Below are positions 50,536 through 59,904 of a stretch of DNA of 64,000 nt, piece by piece. The position numbers and the translations under genes are program-made. Source of the stretch: Burkholderiales bacterium. GTDB taxonomy: Bacteria; Pseudomonadota; Gammaproteobacteria; Burkholderiales; Casimicrobiaceae. The stretch is from assembly GCA_016790165.1 (NCBI GenBank), contig JAEUPL010000008.1, positions 62,001 to 126,000 of the forward strand, in the 5' to 3' direction. How positions within the stretch are numbered: the first letter of the stretch is position 1; each line of letters opens with the position of its first letter. Below the pieces are notes generated by a model. The model made no database searches. It saw only the letters and a program-made list of their open reading frames with translations, and was not told the DNA's origin.

Positions 50536-52374
50536 GTGCGTTCGACGCTGGATTTGTTCCTGACCGATTGGCTCAAGATCGGCGATTTGTGCGCTCGTGC
50601 ACGCTTTGCTGACCACAGCGCGGAGACCTTTGGCGCGGTGCTCGACACCGCCGAGAAGATTGCCAGGGCGAAGTACGCGCCGTTTAACCGGCTGGTGGAT
50701 ACCGAGGAGCCGCGCGCGGAGGTCGACGCCGATGGCGCACTCCGCGTGGTGTTGCCTCAGGCGACCCACGACGCCTGGGCGGCTTACGCCGAGTCCGGCA
50801 TGCTCGCCGCTGCGCAGGATTACGACTGGGGCGGGATGCAATTGCCCTATGTTGTAGAGGCATCTGCGAACGCCATTTTCAGCATGGCGTCGGTGAGCAT
50901 CAGCTGGGCGATGTTGACGACGGGCAACGCCAATTTGTTGATGGCGCATGGCACGGACGTGCAAAAGCAAGTCTTCGCAGCGAACGAATTCGCTGGGCGC
51001 TGGATGGGCACGATGTGCCTCTCCGAGCCGCAGGCGGGCTCATCGCTTTCGGACATCGCGACGCGGGCCGAACTGGAAAACGGGAGCGACCCCCTCGGCC
51101 CGCGGTATCGCCTGACTGGCAACAAGATGTGGATTTCCGGCGGCGAACATGAGATTACCGAGAACATCGTACATCTGGTGCTCGCGAAAATTCCCGACGT
51201 GGACGGCAAGCTGGTGCCGGGCACCCGTGGCATTTCGCTGTTCATCGTGCCGAAGAGACTGGTCGACACCAACGGCAAGTTGTCTGGCGAACGCAACGAC
51301 GTCACGCTGGCCGGCCTCAACCACAAATGCGGCTGGCGTGGGACGACGAACACGCTGCTCAACTTCGGCGAGGGCAAGTTCACGCCGGGCGGACGCGCAG
51401 GTGCCATTGGTTATCTGGTGGGCAAACCAGGGCAGGGCCTCGCCTGCATGTTCCACATGATGAACGAGGCGCGCATCGGTGTGGGCCTGGCCGCGACCAT
51501 GCTCGGTATGGCCGGGTACGAAGCCTCGCTGGACTATGCCAAGCAGCGCGTGCAGGGCCGCCCCATCGGCGTCGGCGGCAAAAACGTGGAGCAGAAGCCG
51601 GTGCCCATCATCGAGCATGCCGATGTGAAACGCATGCTGCTCGCGCAGAAGGCATATGCCGAAGGCGCGCTGGCGCTGGAGCTCTACTGCGCGCGGCTGG
51701 TGGACGAATCGCATACCGGCGAGGGTGACGCCGTGGCCGAGGCAAAGCTGCTGCTCGAAGTGCTCACTCCCATCGCCAAGAGTTGGCCCAGCGAATGGTG
51801 CCTGGAGGCGAATTCGCTGGCGATCCAGATTCACGGCGGCTATGGCTACACGCGCGATTTCCCGGTGGAGCAATACTGGCGCGACAACCGCCTCAACATG
51901 ATTCACGAAGGCGCGCACGGCATTCAGGCACTCGATCTGCTCGGTCGCAAGGTGGTGATGGACGGCGGCAAGGGGCTCGCGGTGCTCGCCACTCGCATTG
52001 ATGACACGATCCGCCGCGCGCTGCATACCCCCGACGAGTCATTGCAAACGGCGGCACAGGCGTTGGCGCGCGCGCTGCAGCGCGTGGGCGCGGCAACCAA
52101 AGCGGCGTGGGCTACCGGCAACCCGAGCGAAGCGCTGGCGAACGCGACGCCCTATTTGCAGGCGTTTGGCCACACCGTACTCGCGTGGATCTGGCTGGAC
52201 GTGGCGCTCGCGCTGCCCACCGCTGGCGACGAAGGCCACGCACCGTTCATTGAAGGCAAGCGTGCCGCGATGCGCTACTTCTTTCGCTACGAATTGCCCA
52301 AAATCGAGGCTTGGCTTGGCGTCGTCAGCAATCGTGATATGACTTGCGCCAATCTATCAGTGGAGGCGTTTTGA
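50536..52374 (+). CDS. Acyl-CoA dehydrogenase, DmdC-like, with extended C-terminus
   Basis: 612 aa from GTG 50536, chosen because GGAGG lies 6 nt before it; ATG 50500 would add 12 residues and has no ribosome-binding site beyond the repeat element. FAD-binding acyl-CoA dehydrogenase core: GTMCLSEPQAGSSLSDI, ISGGEHEITENIVHLVLA, NEARIGVGLAAT, IQIHGGYGYTRDFPVEQYWRDNRLNMIHEGAHGIQALDLLG (catalytic-loop region). The C-terminal 120 residues are the extra domain of the 3-methylmercaptopropionyl-CoA dehydrogenase subgroup. Introduces the 2,3 double bond; the preferred chain is uncertain. Confidence 0.92.
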   Translation: MRSTLDLFLTDWLKIGDLCARARFADHSAETFGAVLDTAEKIARAKYAPFNRLVDTEEPRAEVDADGALRVVLPQATHDAWAAYAESGMLAAAQDYDWGGMQLPYVVEASANAIFSMASVSISWAMLTTGNANLLMAHGTDVQKQVFAANEFAGRWMGTMCLSEPQAGSSLSDIATRAELENGSDPLGPRYRLTGNKMWISGGEHEITENIVHLVLAKIPDVDGKLVPGTRGISLFIVPKRLVDTNGKLSGERNDVTLAGLNHKCGWRGTTNTLLNFGEGKFTPGGRAGAIGYLVGKPGQGLACMFHMMNEARIGVGLAATMLGMAGYEASLDYAKQRVQGRPIGVGGKNVEQKPVPIIEHADVKRMLLAQKAYAEGALALELYCARLVDESHTGEGDAVAEAKLLLEVLTPIAKSWPSEWCLEANSLAIQIHGGYGYTRDFPVEQYWRDNRLNMIHEGAHGIQALDLLGRKVVMDGGKGLAVLATRIDDTIRRALHTPDESLQTAAQALARALQRVGAATKAAWATGNPSEALANATPYLQAFGHTVLAWIWLDVALALPTAGDEGHAPFIEGKRAAMRYFFRYELPKIEAWLGVVSNRDMTCANLSVEAF

Positions 52375-52529
52375 TGAAACGGGATGATGTGTTGCGCATG
52401 ATTGGCGCTGTGTTGATGTTTGGTGGCGGTTTTCTCGGTGCGCAGGGCACGGCCTGGGGCTGGACAACGGCCATTCTCGGCTGCGGACTGATGTTGCTGG
52501 TGATCTGGCTGCAAAACCGCGACAAGTAA
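52374..52529 (+). CDS. Small membrane protein, 51 aa
   Basis: The ATG shares its A with the acyl-CoA dehydrogenase stop (TGATG), and GTGGAGG lies upstream. Two membrane helices (MIGAVLMFGGGFLGAQG; TTAILGCGLMLLVIWL) with short charged ends (KRDDVLR, QNRDK). Unrecognised family. The coupling suggests it is expressed with the dehydrogenase; it could anchor or chaperone it, or be unrelated. Confidence 0.7.
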   Translation: MKRDDVLRMIGAVLMFGGGFLGAQGTAWGWTTAILGCGLMLLVIWLQNRDK

Positions 52530-52556
52530 CGAATTCAGATATTTCGGGAGAATTTG

Positions 52557-53354
52557 ATGTCTGCACGCAACGTCAAGGCGCTGTTTGATTTAAGCGGCAA
52601 GCGCGCGCTGATTACGGGTGGTTCCCGTGGTCTCGGCCTGCAAATTGCCCATTCGCTCGGTGAGGCGGGTGCCAGCGTGGTGCTCTCGTCGCGCAAGCAG
52701 GCGGAGCTGGACGAGGCGGTGGCCGAATTGAAGGCCGCGGGCATTGATGCCTCGTCCATCGCTGCCGACTGCGGCACCACGGAGGGTGCGCTGGCGCTGG
52801 CCGGCGAAGCGCTGAACCGTCTGGGCGACGTGGATATCCTCGTCAACAACGCCGGTGCGACCTGGGGCGCCCCCGCCGAAGATCACCCGCTGGAAGCCTG
52901 GGACAAGGTGATGAACCTCAACGTGCGCGGCATCTTTGTGCTGACGCAGGCCATCGGCAAGGCAAGCATGATCCCGCGCAAGGCGGGCAGTGTGATCAAC
53001 GTCGCGTCGATCGCCGGGCTTGGCGGCAACCCACCGTTCATGAAGACCATCGCCTACAACACGTCAAAGGCGGCAGTGATCAACTTCACTCGCACGCTGG
53101 CGGCCGAGTGGGGCCGCTACGGCATCCGTGTCAACGCGCTGGCGCCGGGCTTCTTCCCGAGCAAGATGACCAAAGGCCTCCTGCAGCAGGCAGGGGGTGC
53201 CGACGAGGTGGCGAAGCACGCACCATTGAATCGTATCGGCGACGACGAGGATCTGAAGGGCGCCGCGCTGCTGTTCGCCTCCGATGCTGGCAAGCACATT
53301 ACCGGGCAAACGCTGGCAGTGGACGGCGGCGTATCGGTCGTCACGGGAGGGTGA
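52557..53354 (+). CDS. SDR family oxidoreductase (RhlG/gluconate-dehydrogenase-like)
   Basis: 265 aa from ATG 52557. TGGSRGLG at 20-27, NNAG around 97, Tyr-x-x-x-Lys in AYNTSKAAVINFTRTLA, and the GG C-terminus. The classical NAD(P)H fold; resembles 3-oxoacyl-ACP reductase-like SDRs of fatty-acid clusters. Lies 27 nt after the small membrane protein and 4 nt before the CurA-like gene, so it is probably cotranscribed. The real substrate is unknown. Confidence 0.88.
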   Translation: MSARNVKALFDLSGKRALITGGSRGLGLQIAHSLGEAGASVVLSSRKQAELDEAVAELKAAGIDASSIAADCGTTEGALALAGEALNRLGDVDILVNNAGATWGAPAEDHPLEAWDKVMNLNVRGIFVLTQAIGKASMIPRKAGSVINVASIAGLGGNPPFMKTIAYNTSKAAVINFTRTLAAEWGRYGIRVNALAPGFFPSKMTKGLLQQAGGADEVAKHAPLNRIGDDEDLKGAALLFASDAGKHITGQTLAVDGGVSVVTGG

Positions 53355-53358
53355 TTCA

Positions 53359-54366
53359 ATGATGAATCAACGCATCGTCCTCGCCTCGCGCCCGACGACG
53401 GCCCCTTCTGCGGAGAACTTCCGGCTCGAAGCGGTGGCGCTTGCGCCGTTGAATGACGGCGAGGTGCGCATCCGCAACCACTTCCTGTCGCTTGACCCGT
53501 ACATGCGTGGCCGCATGAATGATGCCAAGAGCTACGCGCAGCCGCAGCCGCTGAACGAGACGATGATTGGCGGCACCGTTGGCGAAGTCGTCGAATCGCG
53601 CAATGCGGCGTTTGCCGTCGGCGACAAGGTGGTTGGCATGGGGGGCTGGCAGCTTTATTGCACGGCGAGCGGTCGCGGCGATATCCGCAAGGTCGATACC
53701 ACACACATTCCGCTGTCGGCCTACCTTGGCGCGGTCGGGATGCCGGGCATGACGGCATGGTACGGGTTGAACAAAATTTGCGAACCCAAAGCCGGCGAGA
53801 CCCTATGCGTGGATGCTGCGTCCGGTGCCGTCGGCTCGGTCGTGGGGCAACTGGCGAAACTCAAGGGCTGCACGGTGATCGGTGTCGCCGGTGGCAAGGA
53901 CAAGTGCGACTACGTGACCGGCGAACTTGGGTTCGACGCGTGCATCGACTACAAGGCGTACCCCGAGCCAAAAGACTTTTACGGCGCGCTGAAGGCCGCG
54001 ACGCCGAAGGGCATCGACGGGCACTTTGAAAACGTGGGCGGGAGCATTCTGGATGCGGTGATGCTGCGCATGAACGCATTCGGACGCATCGCGATGTGCG
54101 GGATGATCTCCGGCTACAACGGTGCGCCGATTCCATTGGCTGCGCCGCAACTCATCCTTCAGTCGCGCCTGAAAGTGCAGGGCTTCATCGTCAGCGAGCA
54201 CATGGAACATTGGCCAGCGGGGCTCACCGAGCTCGGCACGCTGGTGGCGACGGGAAAACTCAAGTATCGTGAGACCGTCGCGGAAGGTCTGGCGAGCGCA
54301 CCGCAGGCATTCTTTGACCTGCTGAAGGGCAAGAATTTCGGCAAGCAACTGGTGAAACTGGCATGA
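53359..54366 (+). CDS. NADP-dependent oxidoreductase, CurA/PTGR-like (zinc-independent MDR)
   Basis: 335 aa from ATG 53359. FLSLDPYMRGRMNDAKSYAQP, GGTVGEVVESRN, GMPGMTAWYGLNKICEPKAGETLCVDAASGAVGSVVGQLAKLKG and FENVGGSILDAVMLRMNAFGRIAMCGMISGYN are hallmarks of curcumin/prostaglandin reductase-like enzymes. Reduces activated double bonds of 2-enoyl or ketone substrates. ATGA overlap with the next SDR. Confidence 0.92.
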   Translation: MMNQRIVLASRPTTAPSAENFRLEAVALAPLNDGEVRIRNHFLSLDPYMRGRMNDAKSYAQPQPLNETMIGGTVGEVVESRNAAFAVGDKVVGMGGWQLYCTASGRGDIRKVDTTHIPLSAYLGAVGMPGMTAWYGLNKICEPKAGETLCVDAASGAVGSVVGQLAKLKGCTVIGVAGGKDKCDYVTGELGFDACIDYKAYPEPKDFYGALKAATPKGIDGHFENVGGSILDAVMLRMNAFGRIAMCGMISGYNGAPIPLAAPQLILQSRLKVQGFIVSEHMEHWPAGLTELGTLVATGKLKYRETVAEGLASAPQAFFDLLKGKNFGKQLVKLA

Positions 54367-55268
54367 GTACGGCAACCGGCTGCAAAACTCTCGTCATCAC
54401 CGGTGCGGCATCGGGCTTCGGCCTCGAGTTTGTTCGTCTCGGTGCGGCGCGTGGCTACAACATCGTCATGGCCGATGTTGAGCAGGCGGCACTGGACAAA
54501 GCCGCTGCGGAGATTCGCGCTACGGGCGTTCAGGTGCTCGCGCAGCGGGTAGATGTTTCGAAGCACGAGCAGGTTGAAGCCCTCGCGACTGCGACCAAAG
54601 CCCGTTTCGGCGCACCACACTGGGTGTTCAACAACGCGGGCGTCGGCTCCGGTGGGCTGATCTGGGAAAACACGCTCAAGGACTGGGATTGGGTGATGGG
54701 TGTCAACGTGATGGGCGTCGTCTACGGCGTCAAGGCGTTTACGCCGATGATGCTGGAGCGGGCGAAGGCCGAGCCGGACTATCGCGGCTGCATCATCAAC
54801 ACGGCGTCGATGGCCGGCCTGCTCAACGCGCCGACCATGGGGGTGTACAACGTGTCGAAGCACGCGGTGGTGTCGCTGACCGAAACGCTGTATCAGGACC
54901 TGAAACTGGTCAGCGATCAGGTGACCGCCTCGGTATTGTGCCCCTACTTCATTGCCACGGGTATCGCGCAGTCACATCGTAACCGTCCGGCGGAACTGAA
55001 GAACGACGAGGGCCCGACGCTCTCGCAACTGGTCGCCCAGGCACAAACCAGCAAGGCCGTCACGTCGGGCAAGGTCACCGCCGCGATGATGGCGGCGATG
55101 GTGTTCGATGCCGTGGACAAGGGGCAGTTCTACATCTTCAGCCACCCGCACGCGCTGGGCAACGTGGCCACGCGCATGAGCGACATCACCGCCGTGCGCA
55201 ACCCGACCGATCCGTTCGCGGAGCGACCGGAAATCAGCGCGGCACTGAAGGCCAAGCTTCGCGACTGA
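54363..55268 (+). CDS. SDR family oxidoreductase
   Basis: 301 aa. TGAASGFG near 14-21, NNAGVGSGG near 92, catalytic Ser, Tyr and Lys in NTASMAGLLNAPTMGVYNVSKHAVV. The C-terminal third (about 215-301) is longer than usual for SDRs. The 4-nt overlap with the CurA-like gene indicates joint translation. A lipid or alcohol dehydrogenase role in the same cluster is likely; no specific substrate can be read from the sequence. Confidence 0.9.
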   Translation: MSTATGCKTLVITGAASGFGLEFVRLGAARGYNIVMADVEQAALDKAAAEIRATGVQVLAQRVDVSKHEQVEALATATKARFGAPHWVFNNAGVGSGGLIWENTLKDWDWVMGVNVMGVVYGVKAFTPMMLERAKAEPDYRGCIINTASMAGLLNAPTMGVYNVSKHAVVSLTETLYQDLKLVSDQVTASVLCPYFIATGIAQSHRNRPAELKNDEGPTLSQLVAQAQTSKAVTSGKVTAAMMAAMVFDAVDKGQFYIFSHPHALGNVATRMSDITAVRNPTDPFAERPEISAALKAKLRD

Positions 55269-55281
55269 ACGGCGCTCGCGC

Positions 55282-55680
55282 ATGACCACCTGTCCCTGCG
55301 GCATCTCCCGCGACTATGCGCAGTGCTGCGGTCGCTTTCACGGTGGGATGCACTACCTGCTTGCGCCGACGCCAGAAGCGCTGATGCGGTCGCGCTACAG
55401 CGCGTACGTACTCGGCCTGCGCCACTACCTGATTGACACCTGGCACCCATCGACGCGGCCAGTGCAGCTGGAGCGCTTCGATTCTGGCGTCAAGTGGCTT
55501 GGGTTGACGGTCAAGCGCGCGTGGGTCAGCTCCGCGAGCGAGGGCTTCGTGGAGTTCGTCGCCCGCAGCCGTCCACCTGGCGGTGGGCCGGCGGATCGAA
55601 TGCACGAGCTGAGCCGATTTGTGCGTGACGGCTGCACGGAAGGTCGGTGGCAGTACGTGTCTGCGGTGGATGAAGGTTGA
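55282..55680 (+). CDS. ychJ: YchJ family protein
   Basis: 132 aa. The N-terminal CPCGISRDYAQCCGRFHGG is the SEC-C-like zinc motif (CxC...CC). LMRSRYSAYVLGLRHYLIDTWHPSTRP is the family core and YVSAVDEG ends it. UPF0225/YchJ; function unknown. Convergent with the FAD oxidoreductase gene and probably the last gene of the beta-oxidation transcript. Confidence 0.9.
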   Translation: MTTCPCGISRDYAQCCGRFHGGMHYLLAPTPEALMRSRYSAYVLGLRHYLIDTWHPSTRPVQLERFDSGVKWLGLTVKRAWVSSASEGFVEFVARSRPPGGGPADRMHELSRFVRDGCTEGRWQYVSAVDEG

Positions 55681-55740
55681 GGCTGGTGGGCCGAGGCGGT
55701 GAATCGCTTTGATCGGCGCGGCGCCTCGCGTACGATCATC

Positions 55741-56838
55741 CTAGGAGACGGCGTACTTCTGCATCCACGAGCGGTCGATGGAGTCTTTCCACCGCCACAC
55801 CCACGCGCCCTCAAGCGATAAGCCATTACGTACTGCGATGGCGCGCTGTACGCCCAGCGAGATCAGGTTCAACGACTGGGGATTGTGCTCGTAGCGTTGA
55901 AGCGGTCGCCCCTGACAGGCCGCGATGAGATTGGCCGCCAAAACCGGGCCTTGGCGGACTGCAAAAACGCCCGACTTTGGCACGGCGAGGCCCTTGATCG
56001 TGGCGCAATCGCCAGCGGCAAACACTTCCGGGTTGGCGGTGCACTGCAAAGCCTCGTTGACCGACACGCTACCATCAGGCGCCAATCCGATTTGCGCTTT
56101 TGCCAGCAGGGGCGCGGGGGCGTAGCCGGTGGCGAGCACGGTGAGCTGCGTATCCAGCGTTTCGCCGCTATCCATGCGCAGGCGCGTAGGCTCGATTCCG
56201 CGCACCTGCGCCTTTTCGATGACCTCGACATTGAGGCGACGGCATGCCGCCAGCGCCAGCCGTCGTGCGCGAGCAGGGTGCCGGTTCAGCAGGGTGTTTG
56301 CGCAGACGAGCGAGACGCGCCGGCGGCTTGATTCGCGCCATCGCCAGGCGAGGGCCAGTGCGGTCTCGACCGCCGCCGCCCCGCCGCCGATTACGCGCAC
56401 GATCAGCGAGCTGGTGCGCACGCTATCGAATTCTGCGATGGCTGTGAGCAGCGGTTCAATGGGTTTGACCGCGACGACGTAGGCACCCGAGGACGCTGGA
56501 ATCGGGCGTGCGACGCTTCCGATATCGATTGACAGCACGTCGTAGCGATGGCGTTCGCCAAACCCACTTTCGATTCGGCTGCCTTCGCCGTTGATCGATA
56601 CGATGGGCGTTTCGAAAAAGCGCACGCGGGCTCGCTGGCATAGCGCCCACAGATTCAGCTTGGCTGCGGCGCTGTCGTAGTGCCCTGCGATCACCCCGGG
56701 CAGCATGCCGGAGTACCACGCGGTCGGGCTTGGATCAAACAGCGCGATGTCCAGGTCAGGCGCCGGGTTGACCGACAGCTGCCGGAGCACCTCGATGTGC
56801 GCGTGTCCGCCGCCAACGAGTGCCAGCGTCTTCTTCAC
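55741..56838 (-). CDS. FAD-dependent pyridine nucleotide-disulfide oxidoreductase, SelD-partner type
   Basis: 365 aa. GGGHAHIEVLRQL is the FAD loop at 8-20; YSGMLPGVIAGHY, VIGGGAAAVETALALAWRWR (second dinucleotide site) and GDCATIKGLAVPKSGVFAVRQGP follow. These match the family that occurs as the N-terminal fusion of selenophosphate synthetase (TIGR03169 by recall). Here no selD is in the window. It overlaps prmB by 4 nt (ATGA), so the two are coupled. The role may be NADH oxidation or selenium reduction; unproven. Confidence 0.85.
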   Translation of the reverse strand: MKKTLALVGGGHAHIEVLRQLSVNPAPDLDIALFDPSPTAWYSGMLPGVIAGHYDSAAAKLNLWALCQRARVRFFETPIVSINGEGSRIESGFGERHRYDVLSIDIGSVARPIPASSGAYVVAVKPIEPLLTAIAEFDSVRTSSLIVRVIGGGAAAVETALALAWRWRESSRRRVSLVCANTLLNRHPARARRLALAACRRLNVEVIEKAQVRGIEPTRLRMDSGETLDTQLTVLATGYAPAPLLAKAQIGLAPDGSVSVNEALQCTANPEVFAAGDCATIKGLAVPKSGVFAVRQGPVLAANLIAACQGRPLQRYEHNPQSLNLISLGVQRAIAVRNGLSLEGAWVWRWKDSIDRSWMQKYAVS

Positions 56839-57746
56839 GGAAGGTCGCCTGCGCGCAGCGCGAATACGCCACCGTCATGCGCCGCCGTAGATAGCCAGAG
56901 AAACGGCAACGTCGGGAACGCAGCTTCCACCAGATCGCGGTTGTGGCCCATGTCGACGACAAGCACCCCGTACGGCGTGAGGTGACGACGCGCATCCTTC
57001 AGAATGCGGCGCAGGATATCGTTGCCATCGTCACCTGCGGCTAGCGCGAGCGATGGCTCATGCTGATATTCCAGCGGGAGTGCCGCCATGCTGTCGGTGG
57101 TGACGTAAGGCGGGTTGCTCAGGATGACGTCGAAGCGCTGCCCCTTCAGCGGTACGAAAAGGTCGCCCTGCTTCAGCGTCACTACCGCGTCCAATTGATG
57201 CCGCAGAACGTTGGCTCGGGCAACATCCAGTGCCGCTGCCGAGATGTCTGTGCCGACCACCTGGGCGTAGGGAAAGGCATGTGCGGCGAGGATGGCAAGG
57301 CATCCCGAGCCCGTGCACAAGTCCAGCACTGACGCCACCGCATCGGCGTCATCCAGACAATCCACGAGGCCATCCTGCAGCAACTCACCAATGAAAGAGC
57401 GCGGAATCAGCACGTTTTCGTTCACCACAAAGCGTAGCCCCATCTGCTCGGCAAACCCAAGCACGTAGGCGGTCGGCACCCGCTCAACCACACGGCGGCG
57501 CAGCGCGCTGTAAAGCCGCTGCGATTCAGCGGCAGTCACCGCGCAGGTTCTGACCTCGGCAAAGCTATCGAGCGGCAACGCCAGCGCGCCGAGCACGAGG
57601 AACACTGCATCCTGACCCGCATCGATGCTGCTTTGACCAAATGACGCATCGGTGCTGTGCAGCAAGCTCACGGCGAAGCGCCACCAGTCCTCGATACGGT
57701 TCAGTTCGGGTGGTGGAGTGTCGGGAAACGGCAGCGCAGGCAGCAT
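56835..57746 (-). CDS. prmB: Ribosomal protein L3 N5-glutamine methyltransferase PrmB
   Basis: 303 aa from ATG 57746; a GTG at 57773 would overlap pilU. HemK-family fold: VLDLCTGSGCLAILAAHAFP (SAM site), catalytic NPPY in ILSNPPYVTTDSM, YQHEPSLALAAGDDGNDI. ERVPTAYVLGFAEQMGLRFVV and LIPRSFIGELL are PrmB-specific. Methylates the conserved Gln of L3. Located between pilU and the FAD oxidoreductase on the minus strand. Confidence 0.93.
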   Translation of the reverse strand: MLPALPFPDTPPPELNRIEDWWRFAVSLLHSTDASFGQSSIDAGQDAVFLVLGALALPLDSFAEVRTCAVTAAESQRLYSALRRRVVERVPTAYVLGFAEQMGLRFVVNENVLIPRSFIGELLQDGLVDCLDDADAVASVLDLCTGSGCLAILAAHAFPYAQVVGTDISAAALDVARANVLRHQLDAVVTLKQGDLFVPLKGQRFDVILSNPPYVTTDSMAALPLEYQHEPSLALAAGDDGNDILRRILKDARRHLTPYGVLVVDMGHNRDLVEAAFPTLPFLWLSTAAHDGGVFALRAGDLP

Positions 57747-57762
57747 GCGTGCGGAGTGGGCG

Positions 57763-58917
57763 CTACCGGGCACGAGTCAACGGTTTACTGTTGAGCTCAA
57801 ACTCGTCAAAGGACGCGTCGGCACTTGCCCGCGTACGCGCGCCACTGGCTTGTACCGACTGCTGAGACTGGTTGATTAGCCAGGCAAGGTTGGTGGGCGA
57901 ATCCGCCGCAGCGAGCGCTGATTCGTAGTCCAGCGTGCCGCCCAGGTACATCTTGGCGAGGGCTTGCTCGAACGTGCATGAGCCCGGCGTCAAGCTTTGT
58001 TCCATCGCTTCCTTGACTTTGTGCATTTCGCCGGTCGCGATCATCTCGGACACCAGTTTGGTGTTGATCAGCACCTCAACAGCCGGTTGCAGGCTGCCGT
58101 TGCGATTGCGCACCAGGCGCTGGCCAATGATGGCCTTGAGACCGTACGACAGATCGGCAAGCAAGCCGGAGCGCGCCTCAAGTGGGTACATGTTCACAAT
58201 GCGCGACAGGGCGTGATAGCTGTTGGTGGCGTGCAGCGTAGTGAGGCAGAGATTGCCGGTCAATGCGTGTGTCAACGCGTGCTGCATGGTGGGGCGATCG
58301 CGAACTTCGCCAATGAGCAACAGGTCGGGGGCTTCGCGCAGCGCGTTCTGCAGAGCATTGTCGTAGCTGCGCGTGTCGTGTCCTACTTCGCGCTGATTGA
58401 CGACGCAGCGCTTGTGGCGAATCAGATATTCGATCGGGTCCTCGATGGTGAGGATGTGGCCGCTCGCGCTGGAGTTGCGATGATCGATCATCGAGGCCAG
58501 CGTAGTGGACTTGCCGGACCCGGTAGACCCCACCACAAGAATCAACCCTCGCTTCTCGAGAGCAAGGTCCAGCAGCACCGGAGGCAGGTTCAACGACGTG
58601 AAGGAAGGAATCGTGCTGCGGATGTAACGCACCACCATGGATACGCTGCCGCGTTGCCTCATCACGTTGATCCGGAAGTTGCCAAACTCCGGCTCGATGT
58701 GCGAGAGGTTCATCTCCCAATCACGCTCGAAGCGTTCGATTTCGTCCTCGCTCATCACCTCGTACGCGATCTTCTTCGCGGTTTCAGCATCGATGATCTG
58801 CGTGCTGACGGGCAGCGTGTCGTTGTTGATTTTCAGGTGAATCGGCGCGCCGGCCGAGATGAAAAGATCCGATGCCGCGCGCTCCGACATCAATTGCAAC
58901 AACCGCGTGAGATACAT
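57763..58917 (-). CDS. pilU: Type IV pilus retraction ATPase, PilU/PilT-like
   Basis: 384 aa. LLQLMSERAASDLFISAGAPIHLKIN is the PilT/PilU N-terminus; Walker A GSTGSGKST at 130-138; EDPIEYLIRHKRCVVNQREVGHDT; LIGEVRDRPTMQHALTHALTGNLCLTTLHA. The C-terminal length (after 340) and the phrase EYLIRHKRC fit PilU better than PilT. Depolymerises pilus fibres. No pilT or other pilus gene is in the window. It overlaps a possible prmB start and has a 216-bp divergent gap to the phosphorylase gene. Confidence 0.9.
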   Translation of the reverse strand: MYLTRLLQLMSERAASDLFISAGAPIHLKINNDTLPVSTQIIDAETAKKIAYEVMSEDEIERFERDWEMNLSHIEPEFGNFRINVMRQRGSVSMVVRYIRSTIPSFTSLNLPPVLLDLALEKRGLILVVGSTGSGKSTTLASMIDHRNSSASGHILTIEDPIEYLIRHKRCVVNQREVGHDTRSYDNALQNALREAPDLLLIGEVRDRPTMQHALTHALTGNLCLTTLHATNSYHALSRIVNMYPLEARSGLLADLSYGLKAIIGQRLVRNRNGSLQPAVEVLINTKLVSEMIATGEMHKVKEAMEQSLTPGSCTFEQALAKMYLGGTLDYESALAAADSPTNLAWLINQSQQSVQASGARTRASADASFDEFELNSKPLTRAR

Positions 58918-59133
58918 CGACGATTCAGTCCTTGGTGAGCGATGATGCAGGGCTCACGCTGTGCGCGCGCCAACGAGCATCATCAATACTGCGAGAATAG
59001 CGTTTTAGCCTGTACGCCTCAAGCGCCGTGCGGTCGCGCGAATACGACGGCGGGTGGCCGCATTCTCCTGGAATGGAATTGCAGCATCGACGGCGTACAT
59101 TGGCGTTTGTTGACAACTGTGAATTGATTCTCC

Positions 59134-59889
59134 ATGACTCGACTGGCGGTGATTGGCGGCAGCGGCTTTGCTGGCCTCGGACAAATGAAGGTCGTGCGCC
59201 GTGAAATCGTGCGTACACCCTATGGCGAGCCATCCGGCCCGCTGGTGATCGGCGATATCCACGGTGTCGCGATGCTGTTTTTGCCGCGGCATGGACCGGG
59301 CCATGTGTTGCCGCCGCATCGTGTGAACTATCGCGCAAATCTCTGGGCATTGAAGGAATCGGGTGCGACAGGCATCGTTGCGGTGGCCGCGGTGGGCGGC
59401 ATCGGCAGCAACTGCGGCCCAGGGACGATTGCGCTGCCCGAGCAGATCATCGACTACACATATGGGCGCGAGCACACCTACTGCGACGGCAGCGACCGTC
59501 AAGTCACGCATGTCGACTTTACGCAACCCTATGACCCCGATTTGCGACGGAAATTGTTGCTGGCTGCAGCGCGGGCCGGGGAGCCCGTGCTCGATACCGG
59601 CGTCTACGCCGCGACGCAGGGCCCGCGTTTGGAGACCGCTGCCGAGATTGTGCGTTTGCAGCGGGACGGTGCAACACTGGTCGGCATGACAGGGATGCCC
59701 GAGGCGGGCCTGGCCCGGGAGTTGGGCATACCGTACGCGCATCTGTGCGTGGTGTCGAATTGGGCTGCTGGCTGTGGCGACAGTCGCGAACGCATCTCGC
59801 ATGCCGACTTGCAGTCCACCCTGGACCATTCGATCGGTCGCGTCCAACGTGTCATCGTTGCGCTGGCTGAGGCGTTGGGGCGCGCGTAG
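59134..59889 (+). CDS. S-methyl-5'-thioinosine/thioadenosine phosphorylase
   Basis: 251 aa. MTAP/PNP family: LAVIGGSGF, FLPRHGPGHVLPPHRVNYRANLWALKESG, AVAAVGGIG, ATQGPRLETAAEI and GMTGMPEAGLARELGIPYAHLCVVSNWAAG. The pattern TGMPE is closer to Pseudomonas MTIP (methylthioinosine phosphorylase) than to human MTAP. Acts in purine and methionine salvage. TTGACA lies at 59109 upstream. Followed by def after 15 nt. Confidence 0.88.
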   Translation: MTRLAVIGGSGFAGLGQMKVVRREIVRTPYGEPSGPLVIGDIHGVAMLFLPRHGPGHVLPPHRVNYRANLWALKESGATGIVAVAAVGGIGSNCGPGTIALPEQIIDYTYGREHTYCDGSDRQVTHVDFTQPYDPDLRRKLLLAAARAGEPVLDTGVYAATQGPRLETAAEIVRLQRDGATLVGMTGMPEAGLARELGIPYAHLCVVSNWAAGCGDSRERISHADLQSTLDHSIGRVQRVIVALAEALGRA

Positions 59890-59904
59890 CGAAGGGGGCT
59901 GTCG

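Noticed and set aside
49663-51000. 435-aa minus-strand frame across thiolase, PaaI and acyl-CoA dehydrogenase genes
   Set aside because: Spans three real plus-strand genes and the 118-bp element; no domain.
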